Origin: an uncultured Coriobacteriia bacterium
Lineage (GTDB): Bacteria; Actinomycetota; Coriobacteriia; Coriobacteriales; QAMH01
Assembly: GCA_949879855.1 (NCBI GenBank)
Contig: CATLBX010000006.1
Location: 1 to 34,533, forward strand
Direction of reading: 5' to 3'
Length of the DNA: 34,533 bases
The notes beneath the pieces were generated by a model. The model was not told the origin of the DNA. It made no database searches and saw only the letters and a program-made list of their open reading frames with translations. Positions 1-8,210 of this stretch are shown here, in pieces. The number at the start of each line of letters is the position of its first letter. The stretch's first letter is position 1. The position numbers and the translations under genes are program-made.

Positions 1-939
<939 letters not shown>

Positions 940-1144
940 TTACGCTCCGTATTATGAAATCTAAGTGCCTTATTGTCAAGTTTTATAAGCTGTTTCTGGT
1001 ACCTGTTACCAATATGTCATACTTAGATATTCTGAGTTAAGAAGATGGGCGCCCAGCGCGAAATAAGGCGAAAAAGCCTATTGCCATATGGGGGTGTTAC
1101 CGTTATTTTGCATACGTGATATTACCGAGACGAAAGGCCTGCAC

Positions 1145-1330
1145 ATGCCCCAGCCAACGATAGACATCGACGAATGCTCCGGATGCGGTATCTGCGTTGA
1201 CACCTGCCCCAATGGCGTGCTCGACATTGTCGGAAGCGTTGCCTCGGTCGTGAACGAGGACAGCTGCAACGGATGCGGCGAGTGCATGGAAGAGTGCCCG
1301 CTCGGCGCCATCGAGGTTGACGAGGACTAG
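1145..1330 (+). CDS. Small 2x[4Fe-4S] ferredoxin (61 aa)
   Basis: MPQPTIDIDECSGCGICVDTCPNGVLDIVGSVASVVNEDSCNGCGECMEECPLGAIEVDED; two CxxCxxCxxxCP motifs; purine-rich RBS (acgaaagg) upstream of the internal ATG at 1145. Confidence 0.93.
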   Translation: MPQPTIDIDECSGCGICVDTCPNGVLDIVGSVASVVNEDSCNGCGECMEECPLGAIEVDED

Positions 1331-1848
1331 GAAACGTCCTCGAGCGTGTACTCCATCAGGTAGTCGTTCATCTCAAAACCGCCGCCAACGTCATTGTTGA
1401 CGCAGGCAATTCTCTTGAACCCCATATGATCGTAGCGGTCGAGGCTCGCGATGTTGTCGCGTGCGCACGTGAGCCTGATGCGTCCCAGGCCATGGTCCTG
1501 CGCGCGTTGCTTCACGAACTCGAACTCGGCCCGTCCAAAGCCCCTGCCGCGTGCCTCCTTGACGAGGTAGAGCTTGCTTAGGTAGAGGAAGCCGTCATCG
1601 GGCCTAAAACCGACGAAGCCTATGTGCTCGCCGGAGTTGGGATCGTCGACGAAGTAGTATTCGTAGCCCTCGTCCGCGATGGCGCTGGTAAGCGTCTCGA
1701 GTGACAGCGTGTGATTGACCAGGTAATCGACCTTCTGCGGCTCGTGCAGCGTTGAGAAGTATTCCCTGAAGATGCCCTCCGCGAATATCGCGAGCTCGGC
1801 AATGCGCTCCGGATCCTTGTCGACCCGGACGAAATCCAATTGAGACAC
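1327..1848 (-). CDS. GNAT family N-acetyltransferase
   Basis: 173-aa ORF with GNAT-like core LYLVKEARGRGFGRAEFEFVKQRAQDHGLGRIRLTCARDNIASLDRYDHMGFKRI; 3' end overlaps the ferredoxin stop by 4 nt. Confidence 0.88.
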   Translation of the reverse strand: MSQLDFVRVDKDPERIAELAIFAEGIFREYFSTLHEPQKVDYLVNHTLSLETLTSAIADEGYEYYFVDDPNSGEHIGFVGFRPDDGFLYLSKLYLVKEARGRGFGRAEFEFVKQRAQDHGLGRIRLTCARDNIASLDRYDHMGFKRIACVNNDVGGGFEMNDYLMEYTLEDVS

Positions 1849-1967
1849 GGGTCCCGCCCTCTCCTATCAGGCACGCCCAGGCGCGCCCCATTCACGGGAA
1901 AACGATACCGTAAGAATGGGACGAGAATGGGCGATTCACAAAAACTCGAAGAAAAAGCAAGGGGAGC

Positions 1968-3089
1968 TTAGCGTTCTTTCTTATCGAGCAGGTATTCCCT
2001 GAATCCTGGCAACGCAAACGTGAAGACTCCAGGCTCCTGCTCCTCTATGACACCTGCTTCAAGAAGACGCTTCTTATAGGTGGAGATGTAGCTCGTCGTT
2101 TTCCCGAGCCTTTGCATGAGGTTATCACGCGTCGTGTACCCGTCATCATCGAGCATCGCGACGAGAAACGCCCTATCCCCTTTTGAAAGCTCGGCATAGG
2201 TTGAATCGAAGATGCGGCGCGACAGCTCTTCACGGGCAAGTCTGGCGCCTGTCGTCACGTCATCTTTCGTGATGGCACCCCCGCGCGCGATGTTCCACGC
2301 GCGATACCCCACGAGCTGGAACATGAAGGGGAAGCCACCAATCTCGCGCACGGCAACATCGAGTGCGTCCTGCTCGACGATGCGACCTCCCTCTTCGGCT
2401 GTCAGGCGAAACGCCTCCTCGACCTCATCGTCGAAAAGGCCCCCGAGGTCATACTGGGACGCACGACGAAGAAATGACGTCACCTTACCCGATAGCAACG
2501 CCGATACGTTGTGGGGAAGGCCCGCCATGAGCAAGGCGACTTTCCTGTCTTCCCGAATAAAGTGCTGGTATGTCGTCACGAGCTGAATCATCTCGTCCAG
2601 GCTTGGGTCCACTTCGTCGACGGTGATGAGCAAGCCCGTTCCCTCTTCGCCCAGCTCGTTGAGTATCGCGTTCATGCGAGATCGCCAATTGGGTGCTTCG
2701 CCGGACTCGTTCTCCCACGAAACGGCACCAATCCCCGCCACCTCGACGCCTGTCAGCTTCCGCTTCCCTTCTGGAGCAAGCAAATGCGCTGCCGCCTCTT
2801 TGCTGCGCTGCACGATGTCCTCGAGCATGCCTGGCGTTGCCGTAACATTCGCGGCAACCCAGCCCAAGCGTGAGGCCTCGTCGCTTAGGTACGAGAGCAT
2901 CGCCGTCTTTCCCGTGCCGCGAGCACCCACGAAGATGGTGCACAGGTTGGGATTGCCGCTCCCCTCATCGAACGCACGCGCCATCTCGCTGATGACGTCT
3001 TGCCTGCCTGCCATATACGCAGGCACTCGTCCAAATTCTGGCGTGAAGGGATTCTTAGTTATACGAGATGCAAGTTGTTTGTCGGGCAT
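1968..3089 (-). CDS. AAA (AAA_16/Orc1-Cdc6-like) ATP-binding protein with C-terminal winged-helix-like region, paralog 1
   Basis: NPFTPEFGRVPAYMAGR N-terminus, Walker A GARGTGKT, Walker B LLITVDEVDP, C-terminal TTRDNLMQRLGKTTSYISTYKKRLLEAGVIEEQ (wHTH-like). Clearly paralogous to 17893-18984. Confidence 0.85.
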   Translation of the reverse strand: MPDKQLASRITKNPFTPEFGRVPAYMAGRQDVISEMARAFDEGSGNPNLCTIFVGARGTGKTAMLSYLSDEASRLGWVAANVTATPGMLEDIVQRSKEAAAHLLAPEGKRKLTGVEVAGIGAVSWENESGEAPNWRSRMNAILNELGEEGTGLLITVDEVDPSLDEMIQLVTTYQHFIREDRKVALLMAGLPHNVSALLSGKVTSFLRRASQYDLGGLFDDEVEEAFRLTAEEGGRIVEQDALDVAVREIGGFPFMFQLVGYRAWNIARGGAITKDDVTTGARLAREELSRRIFDSTYAELSKGDRAFLVAMLDDDGYTTRDNLMQRLGKTTSYISTYKKRLLEAGVIEEQEPGVFTFALPGFREYLLDKKER

Positions 3090-3131
3090 GGTTACTCCCT
3101 ACCTAGCTTGTCGTCCTCATTATAGTTTTAA

Positions 3132-3200
3132 TTTCTTTGATTCTCCTTGATTTCTTTGATTCTCCTTGATTTCTTTGATTCTCCTTGATTTCTTTGATTT
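3132..3200. repeat. Tandem 19-bp repeat (tttctttgattctccttga, about 3.6 copies), equivalent to seven TTGATT words spaced 10/9/10/9/10/9 bp
   Basis: TTGATT starts at 3137, 3147, 3156, 3166, 3175, 3185, 3194. Array begins 43 bp upstream of the ATPase 1 start codon. Confidence 0.97.
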
Positions 3201-3237
3201 ACAAGGTCAGGGGGTTATGACCGGAGAGGACAACGAA

Positions 3238-3266
3238 AAAGCAGGCAGTTGAAACTACCTGCTTGG
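3238..3266 (-). terminator. Probable rho-independent terminator (minus strand)
   Basis: Minus strand AGCAGGTAGTTTCAACTGCCTGCTTTTT: hairpin with one G.U pair followed by a T-run; lies downstream of the 3385-3750 gene. Confidence 0.65.
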
Positions 3267-3384
3267 TTAGCGAGATTTCTCAATTTCGATGCTTTGAGTC
3301 TCAAGGTGAAATACTGACGGAGATTATCTAGATGCCAAATAGTTGACCAAATGCCTCACGCTGTCTAACCATGCCTGCGCAATC

Positions 3385-3750
3385 TCAGTCCTTCGTATAT
3401 TCGGACTCATCCGCAGGACTCTTCGATGAGTGGCACCAGACAATAGTCGGCGTATCCTCGTCTGGCAGTTCATCATTATCTTCGTCGCCCAAAGCCATTG
3501 TTGCCGTTTCTTTGCACATCAGCTGAGCTTTTGCCTCTTCTGCCTCAGCAGCCTTCTTTGATTGATACCTATCCCAGAGATAATTGACGAGCCAAAGGAA
3601 CCCACAACTAGCCCCTGTTGCAACAGCACCACCTATTGCCCCAGTTTTTATTCCATCGACCCTAGCGGCATCCTCTATTTTTTTCACGTACGCTTCGGGA
3701 CCTCCGGCTTCTTTAGCATTATGAGAAAGTTCTGCGTAAGGCCAGTCCAT
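3385..3750 (-). CDS. Small hypothetical membrane protein
   Basis: MDWPYAELSHNAKEAGGPEAYVKKIEDAARVDGIKTGAIGGAVATGASCGFLWLVNYLWDRYQSKK...; AGGGA RBS before the internal ATG (3748-3750); one predicted TM segment and an acidic C-tail. Confidence 0.7.
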   Translation of the reverse strand: MDWPYAELSHNAKEAGGPEAYVKKIEDAARVDGIKTGAIGGAVATGASCGFLWLVNYLWDRYQSKKAAEAEEAKAQLMCKETATMALGDEDNDELPDEDTPTIVWCHSSKSPADESEYTKD

Positions 3751-3861
3751 TGTTTTTCCCTTCATTACGCGAGGCATCGGTTTAAGTCCTTGCTCAAGCC
3801 ATTCCTAACTTGCAAACACTTGGGATTGCCTGCTTATAACCTGATAAATCGCAAGTGTTTG

Positions 3862-4833
3862 TTATCCAGTAAATCTGTTTGAGCAGGCCGTGCCACGCAT
3901 GCGAACAGTCGCATCTGGTTTTGCCATAGAATCTGGAAGCCATCCGGCAACCAATTTTGCTTTAGATTTAGGATCGATAGAGTCAGTAGAGTAGTTTCTT
4001 GTAACTGCAATCAAGTTATCGTCTGCATCATACATTCCAACAAGGAATATCACGTATTCCGCCTTTTTGTCATATGGGTTCTCTACAATTGCTTCAGGCG
4101 CGAATCTTCCTGATCCAGAACGCGTCACTTCGCCCACATCGAGAGCATCTTTATCGCCCACCACGGCTCTCGTGTAATCGACGTTTACTCTGATTTCCGC
4201 AACTTCATCCTCCCGAGTTACCGGAGTGACAAACCCAGAATACGTATCAAGCCCGTAGTTGATTTTCGATTCCGCAAGAAATTTTGGTGCATACACAACC
4301 GTGTCTGTGCCAGCAACTCTAATACCATTCCCATCGAAATACTGAAATTCAATTTCATTAATATTAATTGGGACATTTGATCTATTTTCAATACTGCAAT
4401 AGCCCAGGAGCTCAAAATTTTCTGCAAAGCTATTTTTGTAGACGTAGAACCCCTTCTGTATTTCTAGGGGGTTTAAAAAAAGCGTAAATGCAATCTTTGC
4501 TTCATTATTCGCTTTGTCCTTTACCGTAAGCTCAACATCGTAGTTTCCGAATTCACCGGTATTGACAGAACCCGTCTCAGAATCATAAATATATTCGTCA
4601 CAGCTAACAGCATACTCAAGCTCATTGAGCTGATATTCGGCTACGCCATCATCTGTTTCATCCGTTATCACAACGTTATCAGCTATGTAGTTATCTAGAT
4701 TGAAGTCCGTGCCACACATAACTTCAACATGCTTCTTATCAAGCCCCTCAACTGTTGGGGGCTTAGTATCACACCCCATTAGCACAAAACACGCTATAAC
4801 TGAGGCAAAACAAAGCACAAGCGTCTTTTTCAT
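3862..4833 (-). CDS. Putative lipoprotein with Ig-like/DUF5011-like N-terminal region
   Basis: MKKTLVLCFASVIACFVLMGCDTKPP signal peptide with lipobox LMGC; GGAGG RBS upstream; GEFGNYDVELTVKDKANNEAKIAFTL resembles bacterial Ig-like/cadherin-type repeats. Confidence 0.8.
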   Translation of the reverse strand: MKKTLVLCFASVIACFVLMGCDTKPPTVEGLDKKHVEVMCGTDFNLDNYIADNVVITDETDDGVAEYQLNELEYAVSCDEYIYDSETGSVNTGEFGNYDVELTVKDKANNEAKIAFTLFLNPLEIQKGFYVYKNSFAENFELLGYCSIENRSNVPININEIEFQYFDGNGIRVAGTDTVVYAPKFLAESKINYGLDTYSGFVTPVTREDEVAEIRVNVDYTRAVVGDKDALDVGEVTRSGSGRFAPEAIVENPYDKKAEYVIFLVGMYDADDNLIAVTRNYSTDSIDPKSKAKLVAGWLPDSMAKPDATVRMRGTACSNRFTG

Positions 4834-4927
4834 TTGCTGCCTCCATCTCGTCACCCGATAACATGCTTTATTCGCACGGCTTCATATATGAAGCCATTTA
4901 GGGCAGTCTAGCACATAGGCTTAGGCA

Positions 4928-5143
4928 ATGAATGCCACGGAAAAACGACTGGCCCTTGGGTCCGCTATTAAAGCCCGGCGAGAGGAGCAGGGGCTCTCGC
5001 AAGCGCGCCTCGCCCTCATGATTGGCAGCAGCAAATCCCACATCTGGCGTATCGAAACCGGCAGGGTGAGCGTGGGACTTGACGACCTTGGTCGCATTGC
5101 CGATGCGCTAGGCATCAGCGTGAAGTCACTCGTCGAATTCTAG
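4928..5143 (+). CDS. XRE-family helix-turn-helix protein (71 aa)
   Basis: KARREEQGLSQARLALMIGSSKSHIWRIETGRVSVGLDDLGRIADALGISVKSLVEF: canonical HTH_3 pattern. Confidence 0.92.
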   Translation: MNATEKRLALGSAIKARREEQGLSQARLALMIGSSKSHIWRIETGRVSVGLDDLGRIADALGISVKSLVEF

Positions 5144-6574
5144 TGAGTACGATACCGTTACCCTCTCTATCCCCGTGTATGCTTCGGCTTCGGCTTCGGC
5201 TTCCGCTTCCGCATCCATCTGCTGCACATATTCGCGCGTCATCTTCTCCACGAGACACTGCTCTTCCTCGCTCGCCCACCGGGCCTCGGGTGGATTGGCA
5301 AAAGCGCATGCGTAGTGATCCTCAATCCAAGAACAGAAGGAACGTGCATATTTTTCATCACTCGTTCTCTCATGCCAATCTTTTATTCCAGAACCCTGTT
5401 CTTCAAACAGTATCCATTCGAAACGTAAGTTGAGCGCTTCGGCCCATTCCCCAATGCGCCTTTCAATCTGTTCACGTCCGCTCTCGATAAGCCAGCGATT
5501 CAAACTTCCTCCGACGTGGGCCTCAACTAACTGCTTTGCCGTCTCTAGAGCTGGGCCATCTATGGCATAGAGTTCATCGAGGCATAGATAGCGACCGAGA
5601 TTCTCATCCAGAGCAACATCTTCCAGAAGGTCGAATACCTCATCGCTTATTTTGACGAATTCCTTTGCTTGCTCTTCAGAAAGTTCAACATCTGCGAGAT
5701 GGGAATGACATCCAGATTCGGCAATGAGGGCACGGAGCACCTTCGCCGCTTTCTGCACACATTCCAATGAAAGGTCATCGTCGGCGAACCAGTAGAAGTC
5801 CGCGAGAATGTCCTCGAGGCACCTGAGCGTACCTGACGCCCAGGCAAGGAGAAACGCTGTTGCCATTTTCTCGCTTAGCTCGATGTTAAAGGGCTTGCTG
5901 GCGTTCTCCTCGTCGAGGGCAAGGTCCTGGAACACCTCGGAGAATACGAGCATCTGGCCCACCGTGGGCCATCCAAATGGTTTGCTCCACGCATCGCAAA
6001 AACGAGCAATCTGGAGCTTTATCGTTTTCCAGTCCGCATCCTGCGGCAACTGCGCGAAACCGAGAAACGCCCCTTCCAACTCGCGGCTGAGCTGTTCAAC
6101 ATCCTGTTCGGTATGACTGCGTGCCCACCGAAGCACCTGCATGAGGCTCTCGTTTTTCTCATAGGCAGACACCAGCGCGTCCACATTCGTGATGCCATCG
6201 AATTCGTCCATGAGCGCGGCGGGCTCGATTACCTCGAGCGCTTTCGACAGCTCTATCTGCCTCTGTATGAGAGCATAGTCCTCCTTGAGCTCGTTCGTGC
6301 GCGCCGCGACAAGCACGGATCGCTCCGATTCGGGAGCAGCTAGGATTTCCTTGATCTGGTCTATGCCAAATCCGAGCCTGCGATACAACAGGATCTCATG
6401 TATGAGCTGAACGTCGTCGTCAGAGTACAGCTTACGGTTGTTCGCGACGTCATGCCCCGTCCGCTTCGCAACGAGGAGTCCCTCCCTGTCCCAGTTTTTG
6501 AGCTTCGCGGGCGTGGCGCCGGTAAGCTTGCACACCTGCGACACCGTAAGCAGCTTGTCGTTTTCTTCGGCCAT
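5126..6574 (-). CDS. MerR-family regulator with large uncharacterised C-terminal region (482 aa)
   Basis: LLTVSQVCKLTGATPAKLKNWDREGLLVAKRTGHDVANNRKLYSDDDVQLIHEILLYRRLGFGIDQIKEIL is a MerR-type wHTH; C-terminus contains an (AE)n tract. Confidence 0.85.
   Translation of the reverse strand: MAEENDKLLTVSQVCKLTGATPAKLKNWDREGLLVAKRTGHDVANNRKLYSDDDVQLIHEILLYRRLGFGIDQIKEILAAPESERSVLVAARTNELKEDYALIQRQIELSKALEVIEPAALMDEFDGITNVDALVSAYEKNESLMQVLRWARSHTEQDVEQLSRELEGAFLGFAQLPQDADWKTIKLQIARFCDAWSKPFGWPTVGQMLVFSEVFQDLALDEENASKPFNIELSEKMATAFLLAWASGTLRCLEDILADFYWFADDDLSLECVQKAAKVLRALIAESGCHSHLADVELSEEQAKEFVKISDEVFDLLEDVALDENLGRYLCLDELYAIDGPALETAKQLVEAHVGGSLNRWLIESGREQIERRIGEWAEALNLRFEWILFEEQGSGIKDWHERTSDEKYARSFCSWIEDHYACAFANPPEARWASEEEQCLVEKMTREYVQQMDAEAEAEAEAEAYTGIERVTVSYSLEFDE
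5181..5216. repeat. Hexanucleotide microsatellite (gcttcg/gcttcc, about 6 units) coding for the (Ala-Glu)n tract of the MerR protein
   Basis: gcttcg gcttcg gcttcg gcttcc gcttcc gcatcc read directly. Confidence 0.9.
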
Positions 6575-6636
6575 GTCTCACCTCCTCGCATGAGCACTCT
6601 AAACCCGGACACTATGTCCAGGTCAAGGAAAAGGAC

Positions 6637-6681
6637 GAGATTTCTCGACTCCGGCGCTTCGCGCCTTCGGTCGAAATGACA
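6637..6681. repeat. Dispersed intergenic repeat GAGATTTCTC...CGAAATGACA, copy 1
   Basis: gagatttctcgactccggcgcttcgcgccttcggtcgaaatgaca; strong similarity to 6719-6765. Confidence 0.8.
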
Positions 6682-6708
6682 GAAGGGGAGGCATGTGCCT
6701 CCCCTTCT
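6681..6708. terminator. Perfect-stem intrinsic terminator-like hairpin between rplT and the MerR gene
   Basis: agaaggggaggca-tg-tgcctccccttct: 13-bp perfect inverted repeat. Confidence 0.7.
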
Positions 6709-6718
6709 CTTTAATGGT

Positions 6719-6765
6719 GAGATTTCTCCACTTCGCGGCCTTCGGCCGCTCCGGTCGAAATGACA
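6719..6765. repeat. Dispersed intergenic repeat GAGATTTCTC...CGAAATGACA, copy 2
   Basis: gagatttctccacttcgcggccttcggccgctccggtcgaaatgaca immediately 3' of rplT. Confidence 0.8.
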
Positions 6766-6772
6766 ATTGTTA

Positions 6773-7129
6773 CTACGCAGCGGCCTTCTGGGCAATCTTG
6801 CACAGCTCGGCAAAACCCTGCGGGTCGTTGACGGCCATATCGGCGAGCACCTTGCGGTCGAGCTCGATGCCGGCAACCTTGAGGCCATGCATGAAGACCG
6901 AATAGGACAGGCCGTTGATGCGGGCGGCCGCGTTGATACGGGTGATCCACAGACGGCGAATCTCGCGCTTCTTGTTGCGACGGTCGCGATAGGCGTACTG
7001 CAGCGAGTGCTGGACCTGCTCTTTGGCGGCGCGATACTGACGGGACTTAGCACCGTAATAACCCTTTGCGCGTTTGAATACGGTACGACGCTTCTTCTTG
7101 GCGTTAACTGCGCGCTTGACACGTGCCAT
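6773..7129 (-). CDS. rplT: 50S ribosomal protein L20
   Basis: [70 protein letters not shown]. Confidence 0.98.
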   Translation of the reverse strand: MARVKRAVNAKKKRRTVFKRAKGYYGAKSRQYRAAKEQVQHSLQYAYRDRRNKKREIRRLWITRINAAARINGLSYSVFMHGLKVAGIELDRKVLADMAVNDPQGFAELCKIAQKAAA

Positions 7130-7177
7130 TTATATCAACTCCTACTAACTACCGATACGGATACGGGCTTGCGCGCT

Positions 7178-7375
7178 CTACGCCTTGCCCAGATTCTTCT
7201 TGATGACCTTCACGTCGGCCTCGGCGACAACCGTCTCGTGACGGAAGTTGCGCTTACGCTTCTGGGACTTCTTGGTCATGATGTGGCTCTTGAAGGCCTT
7301 GCCACGCATGATCTTGCCCGACCCGGTGGTGCGGAAGCGCTTGGCGGTGCCCTTGTGGGTCTTCATCTTAGGCAT
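7178..7375 (-). CDS. rpmI: 50S ribosomal protein L35
   Basis: [50 protein letters not shown]. Confidence 0.98.
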   Translation of the reverse strand: MPKMKTHKGTAKRFRTTGSGKIMRGKAFKSHIMTKKSQKRKRNFRHETVVAEADVKVIKKNLGKA

Positions 7376-7380
7376 GGTGC

Positions 7381-7944
7381 TTACTCCTTGTCTTCGCTTT
7401 CCTTGCTGGTGCTCTTGCGTGCGTCCTTGGGAAGCGGCGCCACCATCATGTGCATGTTGCGCCCTTCCATCTTTGGCTGCTGTTCTACGACGGCGAGGTC
7501 TTTGAGGTCGTCGGCGAGCCTCTCGAGAATGGTCAGGCCCTGCTCGGGGTGAGCCATCTCGCGACCGCGGAACATGATGGTGATCTTGACCTTGTTGCCC
7601 TTACCGAGAAAACGAAGCACGTGACCCTTCTTGGTCTCGTAATCGCCCGTATCGATCTTGGGGCGGAACTTCATCTCCTTGACCTCGATCTTGGTCTGGT
7701 TCTTGCGCGCCTTCTTGGCCTTGACCGCCTGCTCGTACTTGTACTTGCCGTAATCCATGACGCGGCAGACGGGCGGCTCGGCGTTGGGAGCGACCTCAAC
7801 CAGATCGAGACCCTGGTCCTCGGCAAAGCGCTGTGCCGCATCGTTGGCCATCTCGTACTTGGTGCCATCGACACCGATGACGAGAAGCTGCGGCGCATGA
7901 ATCTCACCGTTGATCCGTGTGTCTTGAGCTGCTATGACAAACAC
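7381..7944 (-). CDS. infC: Translation initiation factor IF-3 (true start probably the ATA codon at 7933-7935, see findings)
   Basis: [62 protein letters not shown]...[14 protein letters not shown]; followed by rpmI-rplT. Confidence 0.96.
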   Translation of the reverse strand: MFVIAAQDTRINGEIHAPQLLVIGVDGTKYEMANDAAQRFAEDQGLDLVEVAPNAEPPVCRVMDYGKYKYEQAVKAKKARKNQTKIEVKEMKFRPKIDTGDYETKKGHVLRFLGKGNKVKITIMFRGREMAHPEQGLTILERLADDLKDLAVVEQQPKMEGRNMHMMVAPLPKDARKSTSKESEDKE

Positions 7945-7952
7945 CTCCTAAT

Positions 7953-8012
7953 AAAAAACCTGTCGAGCTGCATTCAGCCGACAGGCACACACAAGGACCC
8001 CCGAAGGGTCGG
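7953..8012 (-). promoter_or_regulatory. infC-rpmI-rplT leader with terminator hairpin (attenuator), ribosomal-protein-leader type
   Basis: Minus strand: GACCCTTCGGGGGTCC hairpin, then CCTGTCGGCTGAATGCAGCTCGACAGGTTTTTT (stem plus T6), immediately followed by ATTAGGAGG, the infC Shine-Dalgarno. Confidence 0.8.
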
Positions 8013-8135
8013 ATTGTAAGTGACCAGACAACTGAGCGCGTGCTCGTCGTAAGGTGGAAGGAGCTTGCGCACCTTCACTTCGTAGATACGGACGAATAGT
8101 TTACACGTGCCCACGGATGCATGCAAGAAGTAATT

Positions 8136-8210
8136 GCCGATGAGACAAATGCACAGGGTACTTGTCTCATTTGAAATGAGACAAGTACCCTGTGCAGTTG
8201 TCTCATCGGC
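8136..8210. repeat. Long near-perfect inverted repeat made of two 29-bp TGAGACAA-N13-TTGTCTCA units
   Basis: gccgatgagacaaatgcacagggtacttgtctcattt / gaaatgagacaagtaccctgtgcagttgtctcatcggc; arms about 37 bp with one mismatch; units at 8141-8169 and 8177-8205. Confidence 0.95.

Noticed and set aside
3132-3200. CRISPR array
   Set aside because: Units are directly adjacent with no unique spacers and much too short; a simple phased tandem repeat.
6361-7122. 253-aa minus ORF including CHFDRSGRRPRSGEISPL / CHFDRRREAPESRNLV
   Set aside because: Those peptides are translations of the dispersed GAGATTTCTC repeats; the ORF overlaps rplT and the MerR gene in wrong frames.
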